The notes beneath the pieces were generated by a model. That model was not told the DNA's origin and ran no database searches. It saw only the letters and a list, made by a program, of their open reading frames with translations. From the NCBI GenBank assembly GCA_011605725.1, contig JAAOZP010000017.1:248001-312000 (forward strand): DNA of 64,000 bases. Reading direction: 5' to 3'. The DNA is from Nitrososphaerota archaeon. Lineage in GTDB: Archaea; Thermoproteota; EX4484-205; JAAOZP01. Of this stretch, positions 9,257-18,708 are shown one piece after another. The translations under genes and the position numbers were made by a program. The stretch's first letter is position 1, and each line of letters opens with the position of its first letter.

Positions 9257-12085
9257 ATGTCTAGGCCTTGGCATGCTATGAGTGTCGAGGAAGTTTTAAA
9301 AGAGCTAGGCGTGGGTCGCGAGGGTTTGTCATCACAGGAGGCTTCTGAGCGTCTTAAAAAATATGGGCCTAACGAGATCAAGGAGGTGAAGCGTAGAACA
9401 GCTTTGCAAATGTTCCTAGACGAATTTAAAGATGTATTTATTATTCTACTGATAGCTGCTACGATTTTCTCCGCCATAGTTGGTTACTACGAGATGCTTC
9501 AGGGCGGTGAATTCATGGAGTCGTTTGCAGACGTTATAACGATAAGCGCTATAGTTGTTTTATGCGCAGTCACGGGTTTTGTTCAGGAGTATAGGGCTGA
9601 GAAGGCTGTTGAAGCCCTTAAGAAGCTGGCTGCTCCGAAAGCCCGGGTAATAAGGGATGGTAAAGAAATATTTATACCGGCAAGCGAAGTGGTTCCCGGA
9701 GATATTCTCGCACTTGAGGCGGGTGACCATGTTCCTGCCGACGCTCGCATCATTGAAGCCGTCGAGCTGAAGGCGAGCGAAGCAGTTTTAACCGGAGAAT
9801 CCACTCCAGTTGGGAAAGAGTTGACGGTTCTGAAGGAGGATACTCCGGTATCTGAGAGGAGGAACATGGTTTTCTCCGCGACGCATATTGTCTACGGCAG
9901 GGGGAAGGCTGTTGCGGTAGCAACAGGCATGAACACCGAGTTCGGCAAGATCGCTGAGATGGTTCAAACAGCTGAGGAGGAGGAAACACCCCTGCAGAAG
10001 AAGCTTGACAGGTTCGCCAGTAAAATAGCTAAGGTTGTAATCGCCGTCTGCGTGTTAATTTTCGCCCTTGAAGCCTTTGAAGTAGTTATGCAGATGCATT
10101 TTGAAATCGAGGGCTTTATCCAGGCCTTCATGTCCTCAATAGCCCTAGCTATTTCAGCAGTCCCGGAAGGGCTTCCGGCGATAGTCACCATAGCACTTGC
10201 CCTAGGCGCCAGGGAGTTTGCGAAGCGGAACGCTATTGTGAGACGGTTGTCTTCGGCTGAAAGCCTAGGCGCGGTGACGGTGATATGCTCAGACAAGACT
10301 GGGACAATAACCAAGGGGGAGATGACTGTCCGCCAAATATACGTTGACGGAAAGCTTGTTGAAGTAACTGGAGTAGGATACGAGCCTAAGGGAGATTTCA
10401 GGGTCGGCGATGACCTTGTTGAACCAGGGGGAAGCCTCAGCCTTCTCCTAAGAATAGGCGCGTTATGCAACAATGCCAGCTTGAGGAGGAATGATCAGAA
10501 CAATACTTGGGAGGTCTTCGGAGACCCTACGGAGGGGGCTCTAATCGTCTCAGCCGCTAAGACTGGGCTTTGGAAAGAGGCTTTGGAGAAGAGTTTTCCA
10601 AGAATCGGCGAGATCCCGTTCACCTCCGAGAGGAAACGCATGACCACCATCCATAAAACCCCGGAGGGAGAAGTCCACGCCTACATGAAGGGAGCGCCAG
10701 AAGTCGTTTTAGAAAGATGTAGCCGTATTCTTGAAGACGGTGAGGAGAAGATTTTGACAGAGGAGAGGAGGAGAATGATTCTTGAGGTTAACGAGAAACT
10801 GGCGGGGAATGCTCTGAGAGTGCTTGCAATGGCGTACAGACGCCTACCGGAAACGATGGCGGAGCATCATGATGATGAGGCTGTTGAAAGAGAGATGGTT
10901 TTCGTCGGGCTCCAAGGGATGATTGACCCTCCTAGGGAAGAGGCTATTGAGGCGAATAAGCTTTGCCAGAAAGCAGGCATAAAGACCGTTATGATAACCG
11001 GGGACCATAAGCTGACAGCAGTTGCCGTAGCTAGGGAAGTAGGGATCTATAAAGAGGGAGACTTGGTTTTAACAGGCGGGGAATTGGATAAGTTGAGCGA
11101 CGAGGAGTTTGAGAGGATTGTTGAGAAGGTGACGGTTTACGCTAGGGTTTCCCCTGAGCACAAGCTTAGGATCGTGAACGCTTTGAAGAAGAAGGGCCAC
11201 ATTGTTGCGATGACTGGTGACGGGGTTAACGACGCGCCCGCGGTTAAAGCTGCAGACGTCGGAGTAGCCATGGGGATAACTGGGACGGATGTTACTAAGG
11301 AGGCTTCAGACCTTATTCTTATGGATGACAATTTTGCTACGATCGTTAAGGCTGTTGAACAGGGCAGAGTGATATACGATAATATTCGGAAGTATGCGCG
11401 TTTCCTGTTGGCATGCAATTTCGACGAACTGCTTGTGATAGGAACGTTCGCAATACTCGGCGGAATATTCGGTGAAACAATGTTTCCACTCCCACTCCTG
11501 CCGGCGATGATACTTTGGATAAATCTTGTTACAGATGGTGCGCCAGCAGTCGCTCTAGCGACTGACCCTCCGGATGTGGATGTCATGGATAGGCCGCCCC
11601 GCAAGCCTGAGGAGGGAATAATGCATGGAATGGGAGCGTTCATCATAACATCCTTCATACTGCAAGCAACCGGAACCATTCTTGTTTTCTGCCTAGAATA
11701 CTACGTGTGGCCCTCCCACCCATGGATGCTTCCAGGCGGGATCATAGATGAGGCTGCTAGAGAACTTACCTACAGGGAGGCCACTACAACGGCTTTCGTG
11801 CAAGCGGCGATGTTCGAGCTCTTCGTCGTCTGGAACTGTCGTTCAGAGAAACACAGCGTCTGGAAAATGGGTAGGAAAGCATTCGAGAACAAGTTCTTCG
11901 TCATAGCTGATTTAGCGTCTGTAGCATTAACCCTCGGAATAACCTATATACCCATAACGCAGCAACTATTCCATCTGACAGGTCTAAGCCTAATGGACCT
12001 AGCATACGTTATAGGCGTAGCAAGCTGGGGACTCTTTATATTTCCAGAGCTATTCATGGGTAGGAAAGTCTGGAAGTGGGAGTAG
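9257..12085 (+). CDS. P-type Ca2+-transporting ATPase (P2A family)
   Basis: A 942-residue P-type ATPase in the standard order: N-terminal cation ATPase domain, TGES loop in the actuator domain, the phosphorylation site DKTGT (Asp about 346), KGAPE in the nucleotide domain, TGDGVNDAPA hinge, and a six-helix C-terminal block. The ion-site residues of the Ca2+ pump SERCA are retained: PEGLP in M4, N-x2-DE in M5 (ACNFDEL), and N-x2-TD in M6 (NLVTDGAPA). It should expel Ca2+ (or Mn2+) using ATP. It has its own promoter (TATA near 9209) and strong ribosome-binding site. It converges on a second, related pump at 12166. Confidence 0.93.
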   Translation: MSRPWHAMSVEEVLKELGVGREGLSSQEASERLKKYGPNEIKEVKRRTALQMFLDEFKDVFIILLIAATIFSAIVGYYEMLQGGEFMESFADVITISAIVVLCAVTGFVQEYRAEKAVEALKKLAAPKARVIRDGKEIFIPASEVVPGDILALEAGDHVPADARIIEAVELKASEAVLTGESTPVGKELTVLKEDTPVSERRNMVFSATHIVYGRGKAVAVATGMNTEFGKIAEMVQTAEEEETPLQKKLDRFASKIAKVVIAVCVLIFALEAFEVVMQMHFEIEGFIQAFMSSIALAISAVPEGLPAIVTIALALGAREFAKRNAIVRRLSSAESLGAVTVICSDKTGTITKGEMTVRQIYVDGKLVEVTGVGYEPKGDFRVGDDLVEPGGSLSLLLRIGALCNNASLRRNDQNNTWEVFGDPTEGALIVSAAKTGLWKEALEKSFPRIGEIPFTSERKRMTTIHKTPEGEVHAYMKGAPEVVLERCSRILEDGEEKILTEERRRMILEVNEKLAGNALRVLAMAYRRLPETMAEHHDDEAVEREMVFVGLQGMIDPPREEAIEANKLCQKAGIKTVMITGDHKLTAVAVAREVGIYKEGDLVLTGGELDKLSDEEFERIVEKVTVYARVSPEHKLRIVNALKKKGHIVAMTGDGVNDAPAVKAADVGVAMGITGTDVTKEASDLILMDDNFATIVKAVEQGRVIYDNIRKYARFLLACNFDELLVIGTFAILGGIFGETMFPLPLLPAMILWINLVTDGAPAVALATDPPDVDVMDRPPRKPEEGIMHGMGAFIITSFILQATGTILVFCLEYYVWPSHPWMLPGGIIDEAARELTYREATTTAFVQAAMFELFVVWNCRSEKHSVWKMGRKAFENKFFVIADLASVALTLGITYIPITQQLFHLTGLSLMDLAYVIGVASWGLFIFPELFMGRKVWKWE

Positions 12086-12165
12086 CCGAAGGCTAATACC
12101 GGTTTCATACTGTCAAGATTTATAATTAAACTGTGAACCTGATCAAATCAGGTAGGTATACCTTC

Positions 12166-14877
12166 TTAGCGCGCGCTATTTCTCGGGTGAGTCTTGGATG
12201 GAATCCTAAGCAGGAGCTTAGTTACTTCAATGCTGGCTAGGGTTATTAACGATAGGCCAATGGCCCACATGAAGCTAGTTAAATCTGGTTCAACGATTCC
12301 AAGCGCCTGTCTAGAAAGTGGGAAACTGATTAGAATTAGCATAAGTAGTATTTCCCAGGAAACGGCTGCTAACAAAAACTTGTGGGGACGCGTTTCTAAA
12401 ATAGTATATTTCAATGAACGGCAAGTTAGTGCCAGAACCAGTTCAAAAAGAATGAATGTTATGAAAACTCTTGAGCGAGCAAATTCTTCATTTGGGAGAG
12501 ATGCTGAGAAAAACCAAATGAGTAAGGGTACTTCCACTATCAATGCACGCAGAAGAAATGATTTAACTTCTCGAGTGAATATTGTTTCCTTTGGATCTCT
12601 AGGAGGTCTCTTCATTACGTCTGGGTCTGGTGGGCTTACACCTAAGGCTAAGGCGGGGAGACCGTCTGTGGCAAGGTTCACGTAAAGGATTTGTACTGGA
12701 AGCAGTGGCATGGGGAACCCGAGCAGAACCGCTACTGAAAGCATTAATATCTCAACCAGATTCGCCTGCAATAGGTAGGTTAAGTATTTCTTGATGTTGT
12801 CGTAAATCCATCTGCCAAGTTCAATTGCATTCACGATTGTTGCAAAATTGTCATCCGCTAACACCATGTCCGCAGCTTCTTTAGAGACCTCCGTGCCAGT
12901 TATACCCATTGCGACACCGATATCGGCATGTTTTAAGGCAGGTGCGTCGTTAACCCCGTCGCCCGTCATCGCAACAATATGCCCCTTATTTTTCCATGCT
13001 CGAACAATTTTTAGTTTATGCTCAGGCGATACGCGGGCGTAAACCGTCACCTTCTCAACTATATTCTCTAGTTCCCTATCTGACATCTTCTCCAATTCTT
13101 CGCCTGTCAAAACCAAGTCGCCTTCTTTATAGATCTCTACTTCCCTAGCTACTGAAACCGCTGTGAGCTTATGGTCGCCAGTTATCATAACGGTTTTTAT
13201 CCCTACTTGTTTGCATATTTCCACAGACTTTATCGCTTCCTCTCTAGGCGGGTCCATCATGCCAATCAAGCCAAGAAACACCATGTTACTTTCTACAGCT
13301 TCTTCATCTAGATTATTTACATTCTCGCTTGTTCTTTTGTAAGCTATTCCTAAAACCCTAAGGGCGTTTCCAGCCATATCGTTATTAACCATCAATATCT
13401 CTTTCTTCCCTTCTTCGGTTAATTCCTTAATACCGTTAAGTCCATATATGTAGGCGCATTTCTCTAAGACTTTCTCCGGCGCGCCTTTCATACAGAAAAT
13501 TCTATCTCCTTCCGGAGTCAAGTGGACAGTAGTCATAAGTTTTCTCTCAGAGCTGAATGGGACTTCATATATCCGCGGATAATCTTTTCTCAACTCTTGC
13601 CACATGCCAGATTTTGCAGCAGCAACCAGAAGTGCGCCTTCCGTAGGATCTCCCTTAATAAGCCATTTATCATCTTCACGTATCAGTTCAGCATCATTGC
13701 ATAAAAGTGAACACTTCATCAAAAGTTTGAAGCCTTCATCCTGTAAAACCTTTACATCACCACTATCAACATGAAAAATGCCTTCAGGGACATAACCGAC
13801 TCCAGAGACCTCGATAGTATTACCGAGAACATAGATTTTCCGAACAGTCATCTCGCCTTTAGTTAATGTTCCAGTCTTATCCGAGCAGATAACAGTCACT
13901 GTTCCTAAAGTTTCTACAGCCGGCATCCTTCTGACAAGCGCGTTCCTTTTCGCCATTCTGTACATCCCTATGGCAAGGCTACCTGTCACGACAGCTGGCA
14001 AAGCCTCTGGGACTGCCGCCACCGCTAAAGCAACTCCGAAAAGCAAAGCCTCTATTAATGGCATATCCCTATAAAACCCAATTATTACTATGCTGATTAC
14101 TATAGTTAATGCTATTCCTCCAAGCCATTTCCCTATTTCCTTAGCCTTATTCTCTAAGGGAGTCTCCTCTTCTTCAGCAACAGCAACGTCCTTCGCTATT
14201 TTACCAAACTCCGTATTCATGCCCGTTGCAACAACAACCGCCTTTCCTTTTCCGCCGACAACCTCTGTTCCAGAGAAAACCATGTTTTTCCTATCTGAAA
14301 CAGGCGTATCCTCTGGAAGGGGCTCTACGTCTTTAAACACGGGCATGGACTCACCAGTCAAGGAAGCCTCGTTAAGACGCAAGTTGACCGTTTCGATTAA
14401 TCTAGCGTCTGCAGGAACCTTGTCTCCCTCTTTCAACACAAGTATGTCGCCTGGAACCACTTCTCTCAGAGGTATCGCGACCTCTTTAGAATCTCTTACC
14501 ACAGTAACAGTTGGACTGAGCATTTTCTTGAGAGCCTCCAAAGCTTTTTCAGCGCGATACTCCTGGTAAAACCCGAGTATAGCTGACACGAAAACTATGA
14601 CGAGAATAACTAGGGCATCAATGTCATGTCCAGTAGCTAGTGAAAGCAGTGTCGCACCAATTAGAATCAGTATTAGAATATTTTTAAACTGGTTAAGAAA
14701 GATTTTTAAAGGTGAAACCTTTTCCCCGGTGGTAAGCTCGTTGGGACCATGTTTTTCTAGCCTAGCTTTAGCTTCTTCTTCGGACAGCCCTTTAAAGCTT
14801 GTATTAAGTATAAGCAATACCTCGTCAATACTCATGGAATGTGCTTTCCTTGCAATTTCTTCCTCCAGATAAGACAT
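12166..14877 (-). CDS. Second P-type Ca2+/cation-transporting ATPase (P2A family)
   Basis: A 903-residue pump with the same architecture as the gene at 9257 but clearly distinct: DKTGT at about Asp333, KGAPE, TGDGVNDAPA, M4 PEALP, M5 QANLVEIL, M6 NLATDGLPA. Ion-binding Glu, Asn, Thr and Asp of the Ca2+ type are all present. The C-terminal helices differ most from the first copy. The open frame has a TTG at 14880; ATG at 14877 (MSYLEEE) is preferred. The gene is visibly AT-richer than the neighbouring pump, as is the following PEP carboxylase, and it ends inside GCGCGCTAA at 12166-12174. Either recent acquisition or relocation could explain this. Confidence 0.92.
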   Translation of the reverse strand: MSYLEEEIARKAHSMSIDEVLLILNTSFKGLSEEEAKARLEKHGPNELTTGEKVSPLKIFLNQFKNILILILIGATLLSLATGHDIDALVILVIVFVSAILGFYQEYRAEKALEALKKMLSPTVTVVRDSKEVAIPLREVVPGDILVLKEGDKVPADARLIETVNLRLNEASLTGESMPVFKDVEPLPEDTPVSDRKNMVFSGTEVVGGKGKAVVVATGMNTEFGKIAKDVAVAEEEETPLENKAKEIGKWLGGIALTIVISIVIIGFYRDMPLIEALLFGVALAVAAVPEALPAVVTGSLAIGMYRMAKRNALVRRMPAVETLGTVTVICSDKTGTLTKGEMTVRKIYVLGNTIEVSGVGYVPEGIFHVDSGDVKVLQDEGFKLLMKCSLLCNDAELIREDDKWLIKGDPTEGALLVAAAKSGMWQELRKDYPRIYEVPFSSERKLMTTVHLTPEGDRIFCMKGAPEKVLEKCAYIYGLNGIKELTEEGKKEILMVNNDMAGNALRVLGIAYKRTSENVNNLDEEAVESNMVFLGLIGMMDPPREEAIKSVEICKQVGIKTVMITGDHKLTAVSVAREVEIYKEGDLVLTGEELEKMSDRELENIVEKVTVYARVSPEHKLKIVRAWKNKGHIVAMTGDGVNDAPALKHADIGVAMGITGTEVSKEAADMVLADDNFATIVNAIELGRWIYDNIKKYLTYLLQANLVEILMLSVAVLLGFPMPLLPVQILYVNLATDGLPALALGVSPPDPDVMKRPPRDPKETIFTREVKSFLLRALIVEVPLLIWFFSASLPNEEFARSRVFITFILFELVLALTCRSLKYTILETRPHKFLLAAVSWEILLMLILISFPLSRQALGIVEPDLTSFMWAIGLSLITLASIEVTKLLLRIPSKTHPRNSAR

Positions 14878-15120
14878 CAATCTCAGGTTATTAAACCCCT
14901 ATTTATTTTTTTGGGTGGGGGAGGGAGGTTGTTCACATTTAGTTAATACTGAGGGAAACTGGGCGGCATCAGAATGGGAACACAGTAGTTGAAATCCTCT
15001 TACCAAAAAACAATAAATTAGTTTCTCTAAAGAAACATCACCATGTAAGCAAATCAAAGCGACGAGCATTATCAAGCTATAAAAGCTTTGAAATGGAAAG
15101 AAGATTTATAAAAAGGGGTT

Positions 15121-16722
15121 ATGAGTGCTTGCGAGATACATGAATTGACCGATGAACGGAAAATCCCTGCAACCATGTCGACTCAGCACCCGGACAATGC
15201 AAGCCTCCCTAATTGGTGTGAAAAGACGGTTATTAATGGTGATGCAGAAATTTACGAGGCCTATTACGCCTATAGTCAAATTGGTTGCCATGAGGTTATG
15301 TGGGATTCTGAGGGAAAAGATGTTGATACGCGCGTCGTAAGAAAACTTTTAGAAAAACACGCAGATTTCTTTAGAGAACATCAGATTGGAAGAGATGTTT
15401 TCTTAACATATAGGGTTCCGAATCCGAAGATTGAGGGTGCAGAGAAAAAGGTGTTTGTTGAAACTCTATATAATATTGCAGTAGCTTGCGATGTTGCTTC
15501 CACCTTCTATAAGAAAGAGGTTGCACCGATCTTTGAAGTCATTCTTCCCTTTACAACAGATGCTAAGGAACTCATATGGTTATATGAATATTATAGAAGA
15601 ACAATAGCTGCAACAGAAGAAGTGTTTTTAGGTGAAAACATGAAGGTTAAAGATTGGATCGGATGCTTTGGACCTAAGAGTATTGAGGTAATTCCTCTCA
15701 TAGAAGATTTTGAGAGCATTTTGAATGCCGATAAAATAGTAGAACCATATATAAGGGTTGTAAAACCCAGGTATTTGAGAGTTTTTATTGCTAGGTCAGA
15801 CCCTGCTCTCAACTATGGAGTTTTATGTGCAGTCTTACTTTCCAAACTAGCCTTATCAAAGCTGAAACTTCTTGAAAATAAACTAGGTACTAAGATATAT
15901 CCGATATTAGGAGTAGGGACGATGCCTTTTAGAGGACACTTATCTCCGGAAAATATTGAAAATTTCCTACAAGAGTATAGAGGACTATCAACTGTTACAG
16001 TACAATCTGCTTTGAAATATGACTATCCTGTGGAACAAGTGAGAGAATGCATAAATGTCTTGAACAAGATGCTTCCTAATGGGGAGCCGCTACTCGTAGA
16101 TCCTGCAGAAGAAAAGAAAATAGTTAATGTGCTTAAAAAAAGCAAGCAGTTCTATGAAAGGGTTGTTGAAAAGTTAGCACCCCTAATTAATAGCGTAGCT
16201 TCTTATGTTCCAGCTCGGAGAGCCAGAAGGCTTCACATAGGGCTTTTTGGCTATAGTCGAAGAGTTGGAAACGTTGTCCTTCCAAGAGCTATACCTTTCG
16301 CCGCAGCGCTATACTCCTTAGGCATACCACCAGAGTTATTAGGATGCAGGGTTTTTATCGAACTTAAGGAAGATGAATTTAAAATAGTCCAAAAATATTA
16401 TGTCAACTTAAAGCACGATCTGTATGTGGCAGGCGGTTATGTTTCATTGCGTAATATGGAAATGATTAAAGATAATTATACGCGGATAGCTGAAAAAGTT
16501 CACATGAAGCCAGAAATCTTAAAGCAAGCTATTGATGAGGTTTTAAACGACCTTGACGTAATAGAGAAAAACTTTGGTATAAAGTTTGGACCCAGAATCT
16601 ATTCAATGAAGAAGCATGAAAACTTTGTGAATAATTTTCTCCTATCTTATATAGAAGGTGATGAAGCTGGGGCTTCTAATTCTTTAGTAGATGCAGCCAA
16701 AATTAGGAGATGTCTTGGATGA
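15121..16722 (+). CDS. ppcA: Phosphoenolpyruvate carboxylase, archaeal type
   Basis: A 533-residue protein, the right size for the short archaeal PEPC (bacterial enzymes are about 900). It starts with the hallmark MSTQHPDN (residues 19-26) and carries the later conserved YVPARRARRLHIGLFGYSR and GVGTMPFRGHLSPEN regions. It adds bicarbonate to PEP to give oxaloacetate, replenishing C4 acids. An ATG at 15175 (the M of MSTQ) is an alternative start, but the 18 residues before it resemble normal N-terminal extensions. TATA-like boxes lie at about 15076 (CTATAAAAG) and 15104 (TTTATAAAA). Base composition is AT-rich like the neighbouring ATPase at 12166. Confidence 0.95.
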   Translation: MSACEIHELTDERKIPATMSTQHPDNASLPNWCEKTVINGDAEIYEAYYAYSQIGCHEVMWDSEGKDVDTRVVRKLLEKHADFFREHQIGRDVFLTYRVPNPKIEGAEKKVFVETLYNIAVACDVASTFYKKEVAPIFEVILPFTTDAKELIWLYEYYRRTIAATEEVFLGENMKVKDWIGCFGPKSIEVIPLIEDFESILNADKIVEPYIRVVKPRYLRVFIARSDPALNYGVLCAVLLSKLALSKLKLLENKLGTKIYPILGVGTMPFRGHLSPENIENFLQEYRGLSTVTVQSALKYDYPVEQVRECINVLNKMLPNGEPLLVDPAEEKKIVNVLKKSKQFYERVVEKLAPLINSVASYVPARRARRLHIGLFGYSRRVGNVVLPRAIPFAAALYSLGIPPELLGCRVFIELKEDEFKIVQKYYVNLKHDLYVAGGYVSLRNMEMIKDNYTRIAEKVHMKPEILKQAIDEVLNDLDVIEKNFGIKFGPRIYSMKKHENFVNNFLLSYIEGDEAGASNSLVDAAKIRRCLG

Positions 16723-16769
16723 AAAGAAAAATTTTAAATATCCTGCATGGAAAGGTTGGGGGGATCTCT

Positions 16770-16889
16770 ATGGGAAGCGTAAAGGACCTTGAGGTTATCA
16801 AGAGACCTACTCGAGATTTCATGGGTATTGGCCGGTTCCACTTTTCAGACCGGTGGATGTCAGGCTTCCATGCAGCCCTCAGAAGTTGA
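16770..16889 (+). pseudogene. 5' fragment of an archaeal SAICAR synthetase-like gene (purC)
   Basis: A short frame starting MGSVKDLEV at 16770 keeps the N-terminus of archaeal PurC-like proteins up to GRFHFSDR; homologues continue YSVFDWGEMPD, but here the frame turns to unrelated residues and stops at 16889. A TATA-like TTTAAATAT at 16733-16741, about 30 bases upstream, is intact. The match ends at about 16850, where sulfatase sequence begins in another frame. This looks like a deletion or recombination that left a purC promoter and first 27 codons. The identification rests on my recall of the family N-terminus. Confidence 0.6.
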
Positions 16890-17923
16890 GGAGCGTTGAA
16901 ACAACCATGCAGCACATTAGGAACAATTATTACAGGAGGCGTGAGGAAGACTGGATACCTGCTAAGACCGCGATGGAGGCTTCACGGTGGCTGGAGGAGA
17001 ACTATAGATGGAAATTCTTCCTATACTTGGACTTCTTCGACCCTCATGAGCCTTGGGACCCGCCGAGATGGTACGTAGATATGTATGATCCATGCTACGA
17101 GGGTGAGGAAGTCGTCTATCCGGCTTACGGGCCTTGCAGCTATCTGACACAGGATGAGCTTCTGCACATCAGGGCCCTGTATGCCGGTGAGGCGGCTTTG
17201 GTTGACAGGTGGATAGGGTTTTTACTTGAAAAGATGAGTACTCTAGGATTGTTTGAGAACACCACTATTGTTTTCACGAGCGACCATGGCTTCTACTTGG
17301 GTGAACACGGGCTAGTAGGTAAATCGGTAATCATAGGTGGAAGCCAGGGTCTAGCTCCCCTATACGAGGAAGTGGCTCACATTCCGCTTCTCATAAGGTT
17401 CCCGGATAATCTTGGCTTAAGAAAAAGTATTAAGGTAAATGCGCTGGTTCAAACACCCGACGTAACTGCTACGGTGCTTGATCTTGCCGGTGTGAAAAGT
17501 TTTACCGGGGCCAGTGTTCAGGGGAAGTCGGTTCTGCCGCTTGTTGAGGGTGAAGCCTCCAGCGTTAGGGACATTGCTGTTTCCACGCCGTCATTAATAA
17601 AGGGAGTAGGAACAGGATAGAGGGCGACAGTAACAACGGACAAGTGGTCGCTAATACTGGCACCTGGGACAAGCATGGAGGATGCTGAAAAAATCGAGAT
17701 TACATTCATAGTTGACGGGGAACCCAGGACGCTTAAACCCGTCGGCAAAATAAACACGGAACTCTACAACCTTAAGTCAGACCCTAAGCAGGAGAGAAAC
17801 CTTGTTTCTGAGGAGACCGAGACGGCTAAAAACATTCAGGCTAAGTTCATAGGGTTTCTCTCGGAGCTTGGGGCCAGCAGAGAAACAATTAGTCCATGGC
17901 TCAAATGCAGAGGATTAAATTAG
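16853..17923 (+). pseudogene. Sulfatase/alkaline phosphatase-superfamily remnant: N-terminus lost, internal amber stop
   Basis: The reading frame matches the C-terminal two thirds of archaeal sulfatases: LDFFDPHEPWDPP, FTSDHGFYLGEHG (metal-binding Asp-His), LLIRFPD, and LVQTPDVTATVLDLAGV. The N-terminal part that would hold the first metal Asp pair and the catalytic Cys/Ser (formylglycine) residue is absent; purC-like sequence stands there instead. The frame is cut by a TAG at 17618-17620, yet the same frame continues with perfect sense (RATVTTDKWSLIL to the end at 17923), including the usual tail LYNLKSDPKQERNLV. It is most simply a pseudogene; readthrough would still give a protein without an active site. 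Confidence 0.82.
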
Positions 17924-18005
17924 TTATTTCTACACAAGCTCTAATACGCGTATCTAAAATTTGTTGCGCTACTAGGCTTATCTAAAACAACGTTAAAGCA
18001 AAACG

Positions 18006-18013
18006 TTTATATT
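18006..18013 (+). promoter_or_regulatory. TATA-like box for a leaderless transcript
   Basis: TTTATATT lies 22-29 bases before the ATG at 18035, so transcription should begin at or beside the start codon. Confidence 0.6.
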
Positions 18014-18034
18014 GCATCGTTTGTTTTTCCGGCT

Positions 18035-18565
18035 ATGGCGGGTTCAGGTTATGAAATAGCTAGGTTTCTCTATTGTTCCGGGCTGTTCGAGGAGGAGGTT
18101 GCCAAGGCGTATAGTCATATGGCTGAAATCACGGTTGACATGGATGTCAAGTGCCTCTTAAACTATATTGCTGACGACTCTTATAAGCACGCTAAGATGT
18201 TTAAGGCTCTCAGCGGTTATCCGGTAAACGTCGGTAAATGTGGTTTTGAAAACTGTGAAAAAGTCTTGGGAAGACTCTGGAGGAACATCACGGAGTATTC
18301 GAGTAGAATTCTGCAGGAGAGCGAAATAAATAAGCACGGGCTCCTAAAGCTGATAGATGGATTAGAGAAGTTTGAGGGCTTCGTGGCGGAAGAGTATATG
18401 ACGGTTTTAAACGTGAAAACCATCGAGCACATGGCAAGGGAGACAGGGCTAAACATTGAGCCTTATGAGATGATATTTGAATGGATAATTGAGGATGAAA
18501 AGAGGCATGAGCAAATTCTAAAGGTCATTAAGAATTTGATCGTAAGAAGTAACAATCAACCGTAA
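18035..18565 (+). CDS. Ferritin-like/rubrerythrin-like diiron domain protein
   Basis: A 176-residue all-helical protein. Four helices carry a diiron ligand pattern: E in LFEEEVAKAYSHM, D-x3-H in DDSYKHAKMF, E in GFVAEEYM, and E-x2-H in EDEKRHEQI, as in the ferritin-like superfamily. Two cysteines (KCGFENCEK, about residues 66-71) lie in the loop between helices 2 and 3. There is no rubredoxin domain. Proteins of this kind handle peroxide or store iron, but the exact role is open. It appears to be leaderless. The next genes on the other strand (MetRS, tRNA) are unrelated; the rubrerythrin/peroxiredoxin group begins 3 kb on. Confidence 0.75.
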   Translation: MAGSGYEIARFLYCSGLFEEEVAKAYSHMAEITVDMDVKCLLNYIADDSYKHAKMFKALSGYPVNVGKCGFENCEKVLGRLWRNITEYSSRILQESEINKHGLLKLIDGLEKFEGFVAEEYMTVLNVKTIEHMARETGLNIEPYEMIFEWIIEDEKRHEQILKVIKNLIVRSNNQP

Positions 18566-18708
18566 GATCATTTTAATTTAGGTTTAAAACTTCTTTTAGA
18601 GTGCCAATCCGTTATGTGCTTTCATCTTTACGGGGATGGTTGAAACAGGTTAGGGTATCCTGCAAATAATTCTCTTTACAAGTCGTGGATGGTTTAAACC
18701 ATAAAATC

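Noticed and set aside
9076..9264. 62-residue ORF upstream of the Ca2+ pump
   Set aside because: It overlaps the hairpin, promoter and ribosome-binding site and has no coding features.
15106..16915. Minus-strand and other-frame ORFs over ppcA and the sulfatase remnant
   Set aside because: They lie opposite strong coding sequence, have no recognisable domain and no start signals; they are shadows of the real genes.
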